DNA of 45,778 nucleotides from positions 1 to 45,778 of the forward strand of contig MWDJ01000026.1 of NCBI GenBank assembly GCA_002070505.1. Reading direction: 5' to 3'. The first letter of the stretch is position 1, and each line of letters starts with the position of its first letter. The notes beneath the pieces are model-generated. The model searched no databases, was not told the origin of the DNA, and saw only the letters and a list, made by a program, of their open reading frames with translations. This document shows positions 26,184-35,665 of the stretch, one piece after another. This stretch comes from Bacteroidetes bacterium ADurb.Bin145 (GTDB taxonomy: Bacteria > Bacteroidota > Bacteroidia > Bacteroidales > VadinHA17). Both the position numbers and the translations under genes were made by a program.

Positions 26184-26206
26184 ACTATGATTCAAAACTT
26201 GCAGAT

Positions 26207-27046
26207 ATGAGAAAGGCTTTTCCATTCCTCCTGCTTCTATTATTCCTGGGATCCGGATGCAAGAGCCAGGAGTATAAGTATCTTAATTACAATGGTACAG
26301 ATGCTCCTTTATCTGCTGAAAGCGGGATTAATAGCCCTGTAATAATTAAAATACTTTACGATAACTATGTGCATGTTGAAGGTTTTGAGGCGGACTGGGG
26401 CTATTCAATTTTAATTGATGGACTGGAAAAGACCATCCTGTTTGACACAGGTACAAAACCTGAAGTATTTGAAGCAAATTTTAAGAAAGCAGGTATTGAT
26501 GCTGGTGGGATAGACTATCTCGTATTCTCTCACGAACATAGTGATCACACCGGCGGTCTGAATGCCTTTATAAAAATGAAGACCGGTATTCCGGTCATCA
26601 TACCTCATTCTTTTACCGGGCATTTTAAAAGCAGTCTGGTGAAACACGGACTGGAACCACTTCTCGTCAACGAACCTGCTAAGATCTGTAACAACCTGTA
26701 TACTTCGGGTGAGTTTGATTATGAGATCGCTGAACATGCACTTATCCTTGATACAAAAAGCGGCCTTGTGGTGATGACCGGCTGTTGTCATCCCGGGATA
26801 ATCGATATGCTCAAAAAAATCAAATCAGATTTCAATAAGAATATCTATATGGTTTTTGGCGGATTCCATCTGCTGGAGAAATCTGACAAGGATATGGCAT
26901 CAATAATAAGTGATATGAAGAGACTTGGGATTGTTAAATGCGGGGCGACACATTGCACCGGGGACAGGCAGATCCAGCTCTTCAAGGAGGCTTTCGGGAA
27001 GGATTACTTTGAGCTGGGAGTCGGGAATGTGATCAGGATAGATTAG
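26207..27046 (+). CDS. Metallo-beta-lactamase fold lipoprotein
   Basis: 279 residues with a lipoprotein signal (Cys18 in GSGCKSQ). Metal-binding motif HEHSDH is in VFSHEHSDHTGGL, and MTGCCHPGII and GATHCTGDRQ are later metal-site stretches. This set is typical of the MBL subgroup that contains the archaeal dihydropterin-ribofuranosylaminobenzene phosphate synthase, whose bacterial members have uncertain substrates. Starts 23 bases after the CE15 gene, so probably one operon; the envelope location makes a pterin role unlikely. Confidence 0.82.
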   Translation: MRKAFPFLLLLLFLGSGCKSQEYKYLNYNGTDAPLSAESGINSPVIIKILYDNYVHVEGFEADWGYSILIDGLEKTILFDTGTKPEVFEANFKKAGIDAGGIDYLVFSHEHSDHTGGLNAFIKMKTGIPVIIPHSFTGHFKSSLVKHGLEPLLVNEPAKICNNLYTSGEFDYEIAEHALILDTKSGLVVMTGCCHPGIIDMLKKIKSDFNKNIYMVFGGFHLLEKSDKDMASIISDMKRLGIVKCGATHCTGDRQIQLFKEAFGKDYFELGVGNVIRID

Positions 27047-27146
27047 ATAAGGCGCAGAGGCACAACGTCACAGAGACTCTAAGGCTTTACGGCATTATAT
27101 TATTTATGTTCAAGGGAGTTGTGAACCTGACAAGATCATAAATTAT

Positions 27147-27197
27147 TTGTAACAAAAACGTAACCGGCTAAAAGGTAATTATTAAGACATTAGTAAG
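27147..27197 (+). promoter_or_regulatory. Pho-box-like array of 11-bp-spaced repeats before pitA
   Basis: Five 7-mers start exactly 11 bp apart: TTGTAAC (27147), ACGTAAC (27158), TAAAAGG (27169), TATTAAG (27180), TAGTAAG (27191). Four of five have TAA at positions 4-6. The array lies 70-120 bases before the pitA start. A similar array with the same period, consensus and last unit lies upstream of the beta-helix lipoprotein (35666-35726). Seven-base repeats every 11 bp are the binding layout of PhoB/OmpR-type regulators. A weak -7 match (TAAATTGG) is at 27217-27224. Confidence 0.6.
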
Positions 27198-27266
27198 TAA
27201 TTTCGCGCTGAGATTATAAATTGGCATCAGTTACATATTAATAAAACAAACCCGCACGATTAAGGA

Positions 27267-28256
27267 ATGACATTTCTGGTTATAGTTATCACCCTGGTCC
27301 TGATCTTTGACTTCATTAACGGGTTCCATGATTCGGCTAATTCAATCGCCACAGTTGTATCGACAAAAGTTCTCTCGCCCTTTTCAGCGGTTGCATTAGC
27401 AGCAACTTTTAACTTTGTGGCTTTCCTCATTTTCCCTCTCAAAGTAGCACATACAATAGGAAAGGGTGTGATTGATCCTGATATCGTAACACTGAACCTT
27501 ATCATATCAGCAGTTTCAGCAGCTATTATCTGGAATTTGATCACCTGGTGGCTTGGACTTCCCTCCAGTTCATCGCATACTCTTGTCGGAGGTCTTGTAG
27601 GTGCAGCGATAGTAAGCAGCGGATTCAATTCAGTAATCTATGCAGGCGTTATCAAGATAGCTGTATTCATTGTTGTTGCTCCCTTGCTGGGAATGTTCAT
27701 GGCGTTTGTGATTTCAATAATAGTACTTCATATAGTAAAAAGGCATTCACCCTTTGTCGTTGACAAGCACTTCCGGAGACTGCAATTGCTTTCTGCATCA
27801 GCATTCAGCCTTGGACACGGCGGCAACGATGCCCAGAAATCAATGGGTATTATATGGGTTGCTCTTATTGCTACAGGATATGCGACAAAAGATACCCCAA
27901 TACACCTTTGGATAGTCCTTTCGTGTCACGCTGCAATAGCTTTGGGAACCCTTTTCGGCGGGTGGCGTATTGTTAAGACCATGGGGCAGAAAATAACGAA
28001 ACTCAAGCCATTCGAGGGATTCTGTGCTGAAACAGCAGGAGCCCTGACACTTTACGGGGCAACTGCATTTGGAATTCCCGTGAGCACAACACATACAATA
28101 ACAGGTTCAATAATCGGCGTTGGCGCAACAAAGAGAGCGTCGGCAGTTAAATGGGGAGTTACAACAAAGATTTTCTGGGCATGGATACTTACTATTCCGG
28201 TATCCGCTTTAATCGGGGCTGCAATATTCTGGTTTGTTCAATTAATAACCGGGTAA
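27267..28256 (+). CDS. pitA: Inorganic phosphate transporter, PitA family
   Basis: Cation-coupled phosphate permease of the inner membrane. 329 residues and about ten hydrophobic segments. The two inverted PD001131-type signatures are visible: FINGFHDSANSIATVVSTKVL near residue 12 and GHGGNDAQKSMGI near 185. The protein is shorter than E. coli PitA (about 500), like many Bacteroidota forms. Downstream and convergent, 5 bases away, lie the PhoR/PhoB-like genes. The repeat array upstream suggests control by that regulator. PitA proteins can also take up sulfate (CysP) in some bacteria, but the context favours phosphate. Confidence 0.9.
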   Translation: MTFLVIVITLVLIFDFINGFHDSANSIATVVSTKVLSPFSAVALAATFNFVAFLIFPLKVAHTIGKGVIDPDIVTLNLIISAVSAAIIWNLITWWLGLPSSSSHTLVGGLVGAAIVSSGFNSVIYAGVIKIAVFIVVAPLLGMFMAFVISIIVLHIVKRHSPFVVDKHFRRLQLLSASAFSLGHGGNDAQKSMGIIWVALIATGYATKDTPIHLWIVLSCHAAIALGTLFGGWRIVKTMGQKITKLKPFEGFCAETAGALTLYGATAFGIPVSTTHTITGSIIGVGATKRASAVKWGVTTKIFWAWILTIPVSALIGAAIFWFVQLITG

Positions 28257-28261
28257 TCAAA

Positions 28262-30028
28262 TTACTTCTTATGCTTAGGCAATGAGAAGAGGAATTCTGT
28301 TCCTCCTCCTGCTTTGTTTCTGACTATAATTTCTCCTTTATGGAGCAGAATTGCATTCTTTACTATTGAAAGCCCAAGACCAGTTCCCCCGCTTTTCCTT
28401 GACCGGCCGGAGTCAACCCGGTAAAAACGTTCAAATATACGTCCCATATGTTCCTCAGGAATTCCTACGCCATTATCGGAAAATGAAAAATAGTAGAATC
28501 TTTTATCCTGGTTATAAACAAATATCCTTATTAACGTATTCTCTCCTGCATAATTTATTGAATTCTCTACGAGATTCTGAAATACAGACAGAATAAGCGA
28601 TTTATTGCCACTTACAGTCACTTCATCTCCTAAGTCAGATTCTATTCTGATCTTCTTTTCTCTTATGGCTGATTTAAAATTCTCACCTACTTCTTTTATG
28701 ATCTTATTGATCTTTACTTTTTCAGGAAGGAATGAAGCGCCGGCTTCTTCAATCCTGTTAAGTATTGAAATATCATTTATAAGTTCCGTGAGTCTGTCTG
28801 TCTGTGCCATGGCTCTCGTCAGGAAATATTTCTGTTTCTTAGGTTCTATCTCGTTGTCATTCAGCATTGTTTCAATATAACCCTTAATTGAGGACACCGG
28901 CGTCTTGAGCTCATGAGCAATATTTGAAGTCATCTGCTGCTTTATAATCTTATTCTTTGAAATTCTTGTAATATCATTAAGAATGACCTCAAAGCTTTTA
29001 TCGTGAAAGATCACACACTGAACAGAAAAAAAACGTCCATCCTTACTGACCTGATATTCAAGTTTCGGAAGGTCAGCATCAGTAATGACAATCTCAGAAT
29101 TCTTATTGAGGAATTCGGTAATCTCACCAAATTCCGGTAATTCAAGGAAATTTGCCGGGAATATTTTGAGATCTCCTGTTATCATATTCATAAGCTTGAT
29201 GAAGTGATCATTACTGAAGTTAATTTCCTTCTCTTTTGAGAAAAACGCAACACCTTCATTAAGGGCATTAAGGTGATTTGATAGCTTTTCCTTCTCAATC
29301 GCAAGATCATTTTTCGCTTTCAACAGATTATTGTATATCCCGAGAATTTCCGATCCGATTATACCAAGCTCATTTTTAGGAAAATCTGAAATGAAAGGTT
29401 TATCACTTCTCAGGCTCAAAGCGAAATCTTTCAGCCGGGTGACTGATTCTCCAAAACGGTTGGTAACAAAAAGCAGTACTATTCCTATTAGTATAAAAAA
29501 AAGCAGGATAATGAAAAGGAATCGGAGGTTTGCTTTCAGGAAATTAACGACATTAACGTCATAGATCAGGGCAGCTCTCACGTAATACCTGCTGAATTTT
29601 CTGGAATAATAATAATACTCCTCCCTGGTTGTTCCTGATTTTCTTATTGCTGTTCCAAAATCTTCAGAGGACGACTGGATTATTTCCGGACGGTCCAGAT
29701 GGTTATCCATATTTTCATAATCATGTATAAAGCTGTCGTACAGCACTTTACCCTCACGATCGATTACAGATATCCTTAAGTTTGGATGCGGTAACAATTT
29801 GTTCAGCGAATCTATCTGCCTGTAATCATTGGTTATATAAAGAGAATTGATATTGATAAAGTTGTCGACAATACTTGTAATATTTGACAATTCATCATTT
29901 AAGGTCTCTGTCCTGTATTCTTTTTCTCGCCGGTACAGATAAGTTATTATCAGGAGAAGCACCAGGCAAAAGATAGCTGAATAGAAAAGCAGCAGTGTAT
30001 TTCTGAACTGGTTCTTTGAAAATGCCAT
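28262..30028 (-). CDS. phoR: Sensor histidine kinase, PhoR-like
   Basis: 588 residues. N-terminal transmembrane helix (about 11-31), a periplasmic sensing domain (32-168), second helix (169-189), HAMP-like region, a PAS-like domain (about 245-355), HisKA with phospho-acceptor His372 (SNIAHELKTPVSSIKGY) and a HATPase domain with NLVENSINYAG and FSDNGVGIPEEHMGRIFERFY. Architecture fits PhoR of Bacteroidota. It is translated after the response regulator gene, 15 bases away. That it senses phosphate state is inferred from PitA next door and the shared repeat arrays. Confidence 0.85.
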   Translation of the reverse strand: MAFSKNQFRNTLLLFYSAIFCLVLLLIITYLYRREKEYRTETLNDELSNITSIVDNFININSLYITNDYRQIDSLNKLLPHPNLRISVIDREGKVLYDSFIHDYENMDNHLDRPEIIQSSSEDFGTAIRKSGTTREEYYYYSRKFSRYYVRAALIYDVNVVNFLKANLRFLFIILLFFILIGIVLLFVTNRFGESVTRLKDFALSLRSDKPFISDFPKNELGIIGSEILGIYNNLLKAKNDLAIEKEKLSNHLNALNEGVAFFSKEKEINFSNDHFIKLMNMITGDLKIFPANFLELPEFGEITEFLNKNSEIVITDADLPKLEYQVSKDGRFFSVQCVIFHDKSFEVILNDITRISKNKIIKQQMTSNIAHELKTPVSSIKGYIETMLNDNEIEPKKQKYFLTRAMAQTDRLTELINDISILNRIEEAGASFLPEKVKINKIIKEVGENFKSAIREKKIRIESDLGDEVTVSGNKSLILSVFQNLVENSINYAGENTLIRIFVYNQDKRFYYFSFSDNGVGIPEEHMGRIFERFYRVDSGRSRKSGGTGLGLSIVKNAILLHKGEIIVRNKAGGGTEFLFSLPKHKK

Positions 30029-30043
30029 CAGTCGTCAGGTTTT

Positions 30044-30730
30044 TCAGAATTCGAAGTAATAACCATAACCTGTCTTGTTTTTCAGACAGGATCCAAAAGT
30101 TCCAAGTTTGTTCCTCAGCCTTGTTATGTTGACATCAACAGTTCTTTCTGTTACTATCACATCATTTCCCCATACCATACTAAGAATATCATCCCTTGAG
30201 AATACCTTTCCCTGATTTTCAAGAAGGACCCTAAGTATTTCAAATTCTTTTTTGGTCAGTTCTACCTTCTCATCATTAATTATAAGTCTTTTTCTGGCAG
30301 TATCAATTTCCAGCTCTCCAAACCGGAGCTTTGCCTGGGGTTTGATTTTATCAGTTTTTGAACGTTTAAGAACAGCTTTAACTCTGGCTGTTAATTCATT
30401 AACAGAGAATGGTTTAGCTATGTAATCGTCAGCTCCCAGACTAAATCCGGTAAGGATATCATTTTCGGTGTCCTTTGCAGTTAGGAATATTATCGGAACA
30501 TTTACCTGCATTTCATTTCGTAGTTTGTCGGCCATTTTGAAACCTGACATGGCGCCCATCATTACATCAAGCAGGACAAGATCAAAATCACTGATATCTC
30601 TTTTCAGCGCCTCCTCAGCCGAGTGAGCTGTCTCTGTCTGATATCCGGCGTTTCCGAGATTGTACTGAAGGATCTCGCAAAGATCCTCCTCATCGTCGAC
30701 AATAAGTATTTTTTTTGTGCGGTTATCCAT
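30044..30730 (-). CDS. phoB: Response regulator, PhoB/OmpR family
   Basis: 228 residues. Receiver domain with acidic pocket Asp12-Asp13, phosphorylation site Asp55 (LVLLDVMMG), Thr84 and Lys106 (IAKPF). The C-terminal winged-helix domain is of OmpR/PhoB type (FGELEIDTARKRL, later VTERTVDVNITRLRNKLG). It probably binds the 11-bp-period arrays at 27147-27197 and 35666-35726. First gene of a two-gene transcript with the kinase. Identity as a phosphate regulator is likely from context, not proven by sequence. Confidence 0.87.
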   Translation of the reverse strand: MDNRTKKILIVDDEEDLCEILQYNLGNAGYQTETAHSAEEALKRDISDFDLVLLDVMMGAMSGFKMADKLRNEMQVNVPIIFLTAKDTENDILTGFSLGADDYIAKPFSVNELTARVKAVLKRSKTDKIKPQAKLRFGELEIDTARKRLIINDEKVELTKKEFEILRVLLENQGKVFSRDDILSMVWGNDVIVTERTVDVNITRLRNKLGTFGSCLKNKTGYGYYFEF

Positions 30731-30825
30731 CTTTGATATCAGATTGATTATAAGCCACGAGATGTAAAGCTATATGTTATTTGTTATTTATGCAATACAG
30801 CTTTTCATTATAAACGGTTGATAGA

Positions 30826-30866
30826 AATGCCCGTCATATCTGCTAACCATCAGATCAACGGGCATT
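30826..30866 (-). terminator. Hairpin after the first TonB receptor gene
   Basis: A perfect 9-bp stem (30826-30834 with 30858-30866, AATGCCCGT / ACGGGCATT) with further inner pairing (ATCTG / CAGAT) lies between the TonB receptor stop and the response regulator start, both read leftward. It follows the receptor gene by about 30 bases. The U-tract is short, so it may be partial, separating the receptor operon from phoB. Confidence 0.55.
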
Positions 30867-30894
30867 TACAGTCAATTACGCACAGAACACCAAC

Positions 30895-33795
30895 CTAAAA
30901 CAAAGCATAGCTAAATTTCAGGTGGTATGTTATTCCCGGTTCAAGTTTTGTAAAGAACTGATCCGTGGGATTGAAAGATCTGAAAACAGACTCTCTTTTG
31001 TCATTCAGAAGGTTATCAATCTTTAGTCCGATCTGGGCTCTCTTTTCATTTCCGAAAGTTTTACTGAGGCTCAGGTTAAGACTATGAAAGGGCAGGGTAT
31101 AAATATCAGGACGATCTGCAATTCCTACGTACTGCAGGGTAGTGCCCTGTACATTATAATATAATCCGGCTTCAAGATCGGCCCAGAATCCCCTTTCACC
31201 TCCATTGTATGTTATGCCGCTGTTGATTATCCAGGGTGCCTGTCCGGCCATTTCACGATATTTCTCAATCGTCTGTCCTACGCGTGCATTTTCAAGTCTT
31301 GAATAATACTCTGTAAGACTTAATTCTATCCTTGATCTTGTGACCGAAATATTGGAGGTTAAATCAAAGTTGTTCAAAGCAACTGTAATTTCCCCCAGGT
31401 TCTGGCGGAGTTCAAGTTCTAAACCAAGAACCTGTCCGTTACCGACGTTCCTTGGCTGGAAACAACCGGTCTGGGTTGCATACTGGACTATTTCAATTGG
31501 ATTATGGAAATATTTATAAAATCCGCTGATTGAGATCAGCTGATTGTTTTTCCTGAATATTTCCCAGCGAAGATCAGCATTATGTATCTGTGAACTAACC
31601 AGATTACCATTCCAGTATTCTCTTCCGGCAATGTCATCAGCATCTCTGAACATTCCTCCTACAAAGGTACGGCCGCTGAGGGGATCAACGATCTCAGCGA
31701 ACGAGAGTTCCTTGAATGAAGGTCTGGCAATCGTTTTGGCATAAGACAAGCGGATATTCTGGTTGGAAGTAAGGCTGTAAATAAAGTTTACTGAAGGGAA
31801 GAACCCTGTTTCGTCAAGTAATTTAGTATTATCAAGGATTATCGTTCCCTGCTGGTTCTGACCAGTATATCGCTGCAGATAATTCTCGACTCTCAGTCCC
31901 GCAATTGTCCGTAGCCTTTTTGTAAGATTCATTTCAAGAGATAAATAGCCTGAACCGTTTGATGAATTTGCATTGAACTGGTTCGGATTTGAAGGGATAA
32001 ATCCTGGTTCATAAGTCGTTCCGTTCGTATAATCTGTTCCGTAGAGAGGCCAGAGGTTTTCACTCCTGAAAATCTCATCAGGATCACCTGTAAGTGGAAC
32101 GTTCCTTATGTTAAACATGAATTTTCTTATCATGAAATCACGCTCTTTGTAACCATATTGCCCACCGAAATTCAACCTTGCTTTTTCTCCTCTGAACATG
32201 AATCCTTTTGAGACATGAACTACTCCGATGAGATTTATCTCTGACAGGTTTCTCCATATCCTTTCAGGGAATCCTGATTCGGTATTGATGCGGTAGTCGT
32301 TGTTATCGGTGACATATCTGATGAACCGTGCATCGGGATCACTTATTGATGATATTGTCGGAGACAATTTCCAGGTGATATCCCATTTTGATGTATTGAA
32401 GGTGGTTCTTCCATCAATAAGAAGGTTTGTTAATGCACGTTCGCTGTATTCAAGATTGTGCTGAAAACCTGAAAAATTGCTTCCCTGATCAGAACCTGTG
32501 TAATCAAAAATCCCGGCTTTGGATTCACCATTCTGAAGATGCATGATATTAATACGGTATTTTGAATTCCTGGTTTTAACAGCAAAACCCGCAAGTCCGC
32601 TTAATAAGACACTTTTAACCCCGAAGTCACCCTTCTGGAATTCTCGTACTTCAAGATCCATGATATCCGGGTTACTTGAAAGTCCGTAACGGCCATATTC
32701 GGCATCTTTATAGAATTCATTATTGCTTTTATATGAAAACCCGAAATTATATCCGATTGTGATTTTTCTCACCGGTATTTGATTTCCGAATGAACCGGCA
32801 AAGCTGTAATCCATAAGGTTTGTCTGTTTCATTGCCGCCATTGCAGGATTAAAACCCTCAAGTATTTCCCTGTATCTCATCCCCTGTTCCCCTGAAGGAT
32901 TAGCGAGGACTGAAGCGAAGAAGGGAAGGTTTTCCGTTGCAGGTATTGCCCTTGTCCCATCATCAAAGCCCAGGAAATCTGTTTTACCTCCCTTATACGT
33001 CAGAAAATCACTTTTAAAATGAAAGTCCGGATTGTAACTCGAGCTTAGTGAAATATTGCCCTTCTTCTGATCAGGGAAATCCTTGATGGCTATATCAATG
33101 ACCCCTCCTGTAAAATCAGCCGGCAGTTCAGCACTGAATGATTTATGAACGATTATATTATCAATGAGATTAGTGGGGAAAATATCCATTTGCATTGTAT
33201 TTCTGTCCGGATCCAACCCGGGAATATCAACACCATTAAGGATAGTTTTTGTATATCTGTCACCAAGTCCACGTACGTAAACATATTTTCCACCTTCCAC
33301 AGATACCCCTGTTACGCGTTTCATTGAGGATGCAGCGTCGGAATCGCCCATTCTTTTAAAGCTTGTTGCTGAGATACCATCAGTAAGACTGGGTGAATTC
33401 ATCCTTATTGTTGTGATAGCACTTTCCGAGCTTCGGGAAGCGCTTGCCGTTATTGTTACCTCCGATAATCCTATTGTAGATTGTTTGAGCCTGATATTGT
33501 CGAGAAGAGTTACTTCTCCGGGTCTGACCCTTACATTGCTTATTGTCTGTGACTCATAGGAAATATATGAAATCTTAAGATTATATGTTCCCGGGTCTAT
33601 TGAAAGATTGAATTTCCCATCCAGGTCTGTCGTAATCCCTACAATAGTACCTTCAGCTACGATTGTAACACTTATAAGTGCTTCACCGTTTGATTCGTCG
33701 ACAACGGCACCTCTTATGATGCCTTTTTGCGCATTTAAACTGATTGAGATCAGAATAAACGCGATTAGTAGTGTTAAAAATCTGTAAAAGCGCAT
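30895..33795 (-). CDS. TonB-dependent outer-membrane receptor
   Basis: 966 residues. Signal peptide (1-22, ending LNAQ), a carboxypeptidase-regulatory-like domain (about 24-105), a plug domain (about 125-235, with VEGGKYVYVRGLGDRYTK) and a 22-strand-type barrel ending in KFSYALF. It imports an unknown ligand across the outer membrane. No SusD gene is adjacent; instead a beta-helix lipoprotein gene precedes it by 83 bases on the same strand, with a small hairpin between. The promoter of that pair has a Pho-box-like array, so phosphate-starvation import is a working idea. The ligand is not shown by sequence. Confidence 0.85.
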   Translation of the reverse strand: MRFYRFLTLLIAFILISISLNAQKGIIRGAVVDESNGEALISVTIVAEGTIVGITTDLDGKFNLSIDPGTYNLKISYISYESQTISNVRVRPGEVTLLDNIRLKQSTIGLSEVTITASASRSSESAITTIRMNSPSLTDGISATSFKRMGDSDAASSMKRVTGVSVEGGKYVYVRGLGDRYTKTILNGVDIPGLDPDRNTMQMDIFPTNLIDNIIVHKSFSAELPADFTGGVIDIAIKDFPDQKKGNISLSSSYNPDFHFKSDFLTYKGGKTDFLGFDDGTRAIPATENLPFFASVLANPSGEQGMRYREILEGFNPAMAAMKQTNLMDYSFAGSFGNQIPVRKITIGYNFGFSYKSNNEFYKDAEYGRYGLSSNPDIMDLEVREFQKGDFGVKSVLLSGLAGFAVKTRNSKYRINIMHLQNGESKAGIFDYTGSDQGSNFSGFQHNLEYSERALTNLLIDGRTTFNTSKWDITWKLSPTISSISDPDARFIRYVTDNNDYRINTESGFPERIWRNLSEINLIGVVHVSKGFMFRGEKARLNFGGQYGYKERDFMIRKFMFNIRNVPLTGDPDEIFRSENLWPLYGTDYTNGTTYEPGFIPSNPNQFNANSSNGSGYLSLEMNLTKRLRTIAGLRVENYLQRYTGQNQQGTIILDNTKLLDETGFFPSVNFIYSLTSNQNIRLSYAKTIARPSFKELSFAEIVDPLSGRTFVGGMFRDADDIAGREYWNGNLVSSQIHNADLRWEIFRKNNQLISISGFYKYFHNPIEIVQYATQTGCFQPRNVGNGQVLGLELELRQNLGEITVALNNFDLTSNISVTRSRIELSLTEYYSRLENARVGQTIEKYREMAGQAPWIINSGITYNGGERGFWADLEAGLYYNVQGTTLQYVGIADRPDIYTLPFHSLNLSLSKTFGNEKRAQIGLKIDNLLNDKRESVFRSFNPTDQFFTKLEPGITYHLKFSYALF

Positions 33796-33829
33796 AATTG
33801 ACTGTTAATTTCCTGTTATTTAATTTATA

Positions 33830-33857
33830 GATCCACAGGTCATTGTTCCTGCGGATC
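33830..33857 (-). promoter_or_regulatory. Intercistronic hairpin between lipoprotein and TonB receptor
   Basis: GATCC-CAGG pairs with CCTG-GGATC around one A-C mismatch and an 8-nt loop. It sits just after the lipoprotein stop, within the 83-bp gap. There is no U-tract after it, so it may be an attenuator or processing site that sets the ratio of the two products rather than a full terminator. Confidence 0.35.
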
Positions 33858-33878
33858 TGAGTTTAAAAATATTGAGTA

Positions 33879-35609
33879 TTAAAATCCATTCAGAGAACCT
33901 GAGACTGCAGTCCACGACCAACCTGTAAATGCGGATGCATCAGCTCCTACAGTGTTTGCACCTGCATTGACAGATATAGTAAATGCACTGCTGCCATCTT
34001 TAAAGAAATCGGTAAGCGTTGTTCCGGCAGGGATTGTTGCTTCCATATTACTGAATGTGCAATTATAATATGTCGGGACTGAATCAAAATCCTGACCTGC
34101 CTTAAGTCCGAAGAAATAAACCTTATCGATATCAACATACGAATCCGAGGCATTATTTGCATCATCAAGGTCAGCTATCCCCTGGGCATTGCCTGCATAA
34201 ACAGTCCCGTTTTTAATAGTGTGTTTAGCTACCATTGTTCCTTCCGGTCCGTCAAGCTCCAGGCACTCGTCACCGGGATTAATTATTATAAAATTGTCAA
34301 GTGTTCCGCCCCATGACTGATCAGTATCTATAGCATCGTCTCCTGTATTCCACACAACAACGTTCTTAACATTTACTGTTCCTCCGAACCATTCAATCCC
34401 GTCATCATCGTTCGATACAATCTCAATATTTTCAATAATAGTACCTGATCCTACGCCTCCAAGAGTAAGCCCGTTTATCTCATTACCTTCTCCGATATTC
34501 GCGCCACCGTGACGAATTGAGATGTATTTCAGGACACCTGAGTTGTCGGCAGGGTCAGTGCCACCGTAAAGCCCGTTAAGGTCGGAAGCAGGGATCCCTT
34601 CAATCTGCATAGCTTCAGCTTCGGCTGAAACCGGTGCTTTACCAAGGATCAGAAGACCTCCCCAGAGGCCGCTAATGTTTGGTTCGAGATTTGGACTTGC
34701 AACTTCTCCCGGAAGTATCTTATCGGCTACAGAAGTGAAAATTATTGGTGAATCCACTGTACCTTCAGCCATAAGTTTTCCGCCACGGGCGATCATCAGA
34801 GCCGTTGCATTTGCTTCAGATCCTTCTCTTCCTTTTATTATTACACCGGGCTGAATTGTCAGTGTAACTCCTGACACAACAGTAATGCGTCCTTCCAGTA
34901 TATATATCTTGCCTGTTTCCCAGGTTGTATTTGTTGTAATATTAGCAGTTACAGATGTTGTCGGGAATGGGAGTACGTTGACGACAGCTGTACCCTGTCC
35001 GGTTTTATTATTATTATCTGTTGTTGTTATAACTACTGATCCTGCTCCTGTTTCTCTTGCAGCAGTGTATGTGACTATAATATTCCCTGAGGTGGCTCCT
35101 GCAACACCGTCGGTCTTAATTACTGCTGTTCCTCCGGTTACAACAAGAGAAGAGGATTTATAACCACCCTCCGCAGTATATGGAAAAGTAATATCCACGG
35201 ATTTCAAGACTACTACCTCACTTGTCGCGGGATTCGTTATCTTAGGGGCACCTTCTTCAAAAATACTCAATACCGCTGTAGCTGACTGAGACTGACCTTC
35301 ATTATCAACTAATGTAAGGACGACTGATCCGGCACCTGTAACGGAGCCTGCTGTAAAAGTCACAACAATGTTACCGTTTTTGGAACCGGCTGATGGAGCT
35401 GTCTTAACAGTTGCAGTTCCTCCTGTTGCCGTGAGTGAAGAGGATTTGTATCCTCCCTCTGCATTGAAACCGAATGACAGATCTACCGATTTACTTACTT
35501 CAACATTGGTGCTTCCAGGGGTAGTAATAACAGGTATTTCATATTCTTTTTTACAACCTGTTATACTTATCAGGGCACCCAGGACCAAAAAAATCATAAT
35601 TTTTTTCAT
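33879..35609 (-). CDS. Surface lipoprotein with Ig-like repeats and beta-helix domain
   Basis: 576 residues. Lipoprotein signal with Cys19 (SITGCKKEYE). Two related beta-sandwich repeats follow (about 35-117 and 129-213), each with AEGGYKSSSL and TGAGSVV. Then a right-handed beta-helix-like region (about 225-520: GVTLTIQPGVIIKG, LWGGLLILGKAPV, SNDDDGIEWFGGTVNVK) and a short C-terminal tail. Acidic-rich loops (DDDG, GDECLELDG) could bind metal or phosphate-linked ligands, which is speculation. It is the first gene of a pair with the TonB receptor and is preceded by a -7 box and six repeats. No exact function known to me. Confidence 0.75.
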   Translation of the reverse strand: MKKIMIFLVLGALISITGCKKEYEIPVITTPGSTNVEVSKSVDLSFGFNAEGGYKSSSLTATGGTATVKTAPSAGSKNGNIVVTFTAGSVTGAGSVVLTLVDNEGQSQSATAVLSIFEEGAPKITNPATSEVVVLKSVDITFPYTAEGGYKSSSLVVTGGTAVIKTDGVAGATSGNIIVTYTAARETGAGSVVITTTDNNNKTGQGTAVVNVLPFPTTSVTANITTNTTWETGKIYILEGRITVVSGVTLTIQPGVIIKGREGSEANATALMIARGGKLMAEGTVDSPIIFTSVADKILPGEVASPNLEPNISGLWGGLLILGKAPVSAEAEAMQIEGIPASDLNGLYGGTDPADNSGVLKYISIRHGGANIGEGNEINGLTLGGVGSGTIIENIEIVSNDDDGIEWFGGTVNVKNVVVWNTGDDAIDTDQSWGGTLDNFIIINPGDECLELDGPEGTMVAKHTIKNGTVYAGNAQGIADLDDANNASDSYVDIDKVYFFGLKAGQDFDSVPTYYNCTFSNMEATIPAGTTLTDFFKDGSSAFTISVNAGANTVGADASAFTGWSWTAVSGSLNGF

Positions 35610-35646
35610 ACTTTATCAATTTAAATTTTTCCATTCTTTCACTGGT

Positions 35647-35654
35647 CAAAAGTA
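35647..35654 (-). promoter_or_regulatory. -7 element for the lipoprotein-TonB operon
   Basis: On the minus strand this reads TACTTTTG, a full match to TAnnTTTG, 38 bases before the start codon at 35609. There is no TTG at -33; instead the nearest repeat unit of the array ends 11 bases upstream, the layout of an activator-dependent promoter. Confidence 0.55.
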
Positions 35655-35665
35655 GGTTCACATTG

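Noticed and set aside
27047-27100. GCAGAGGC / CACAGAGAC words after the MBL gene
   Set aside because: They look like a degenerate dispersed repeat, but only one imperfect copy is present here, too little to call.
30767-30774. TAGCTTTA on the minus strand as a phoB -7 box
   Set aside because: It misses the final G of TAnnTTTG and has no -33 partner, so it is not listed as a promoter.
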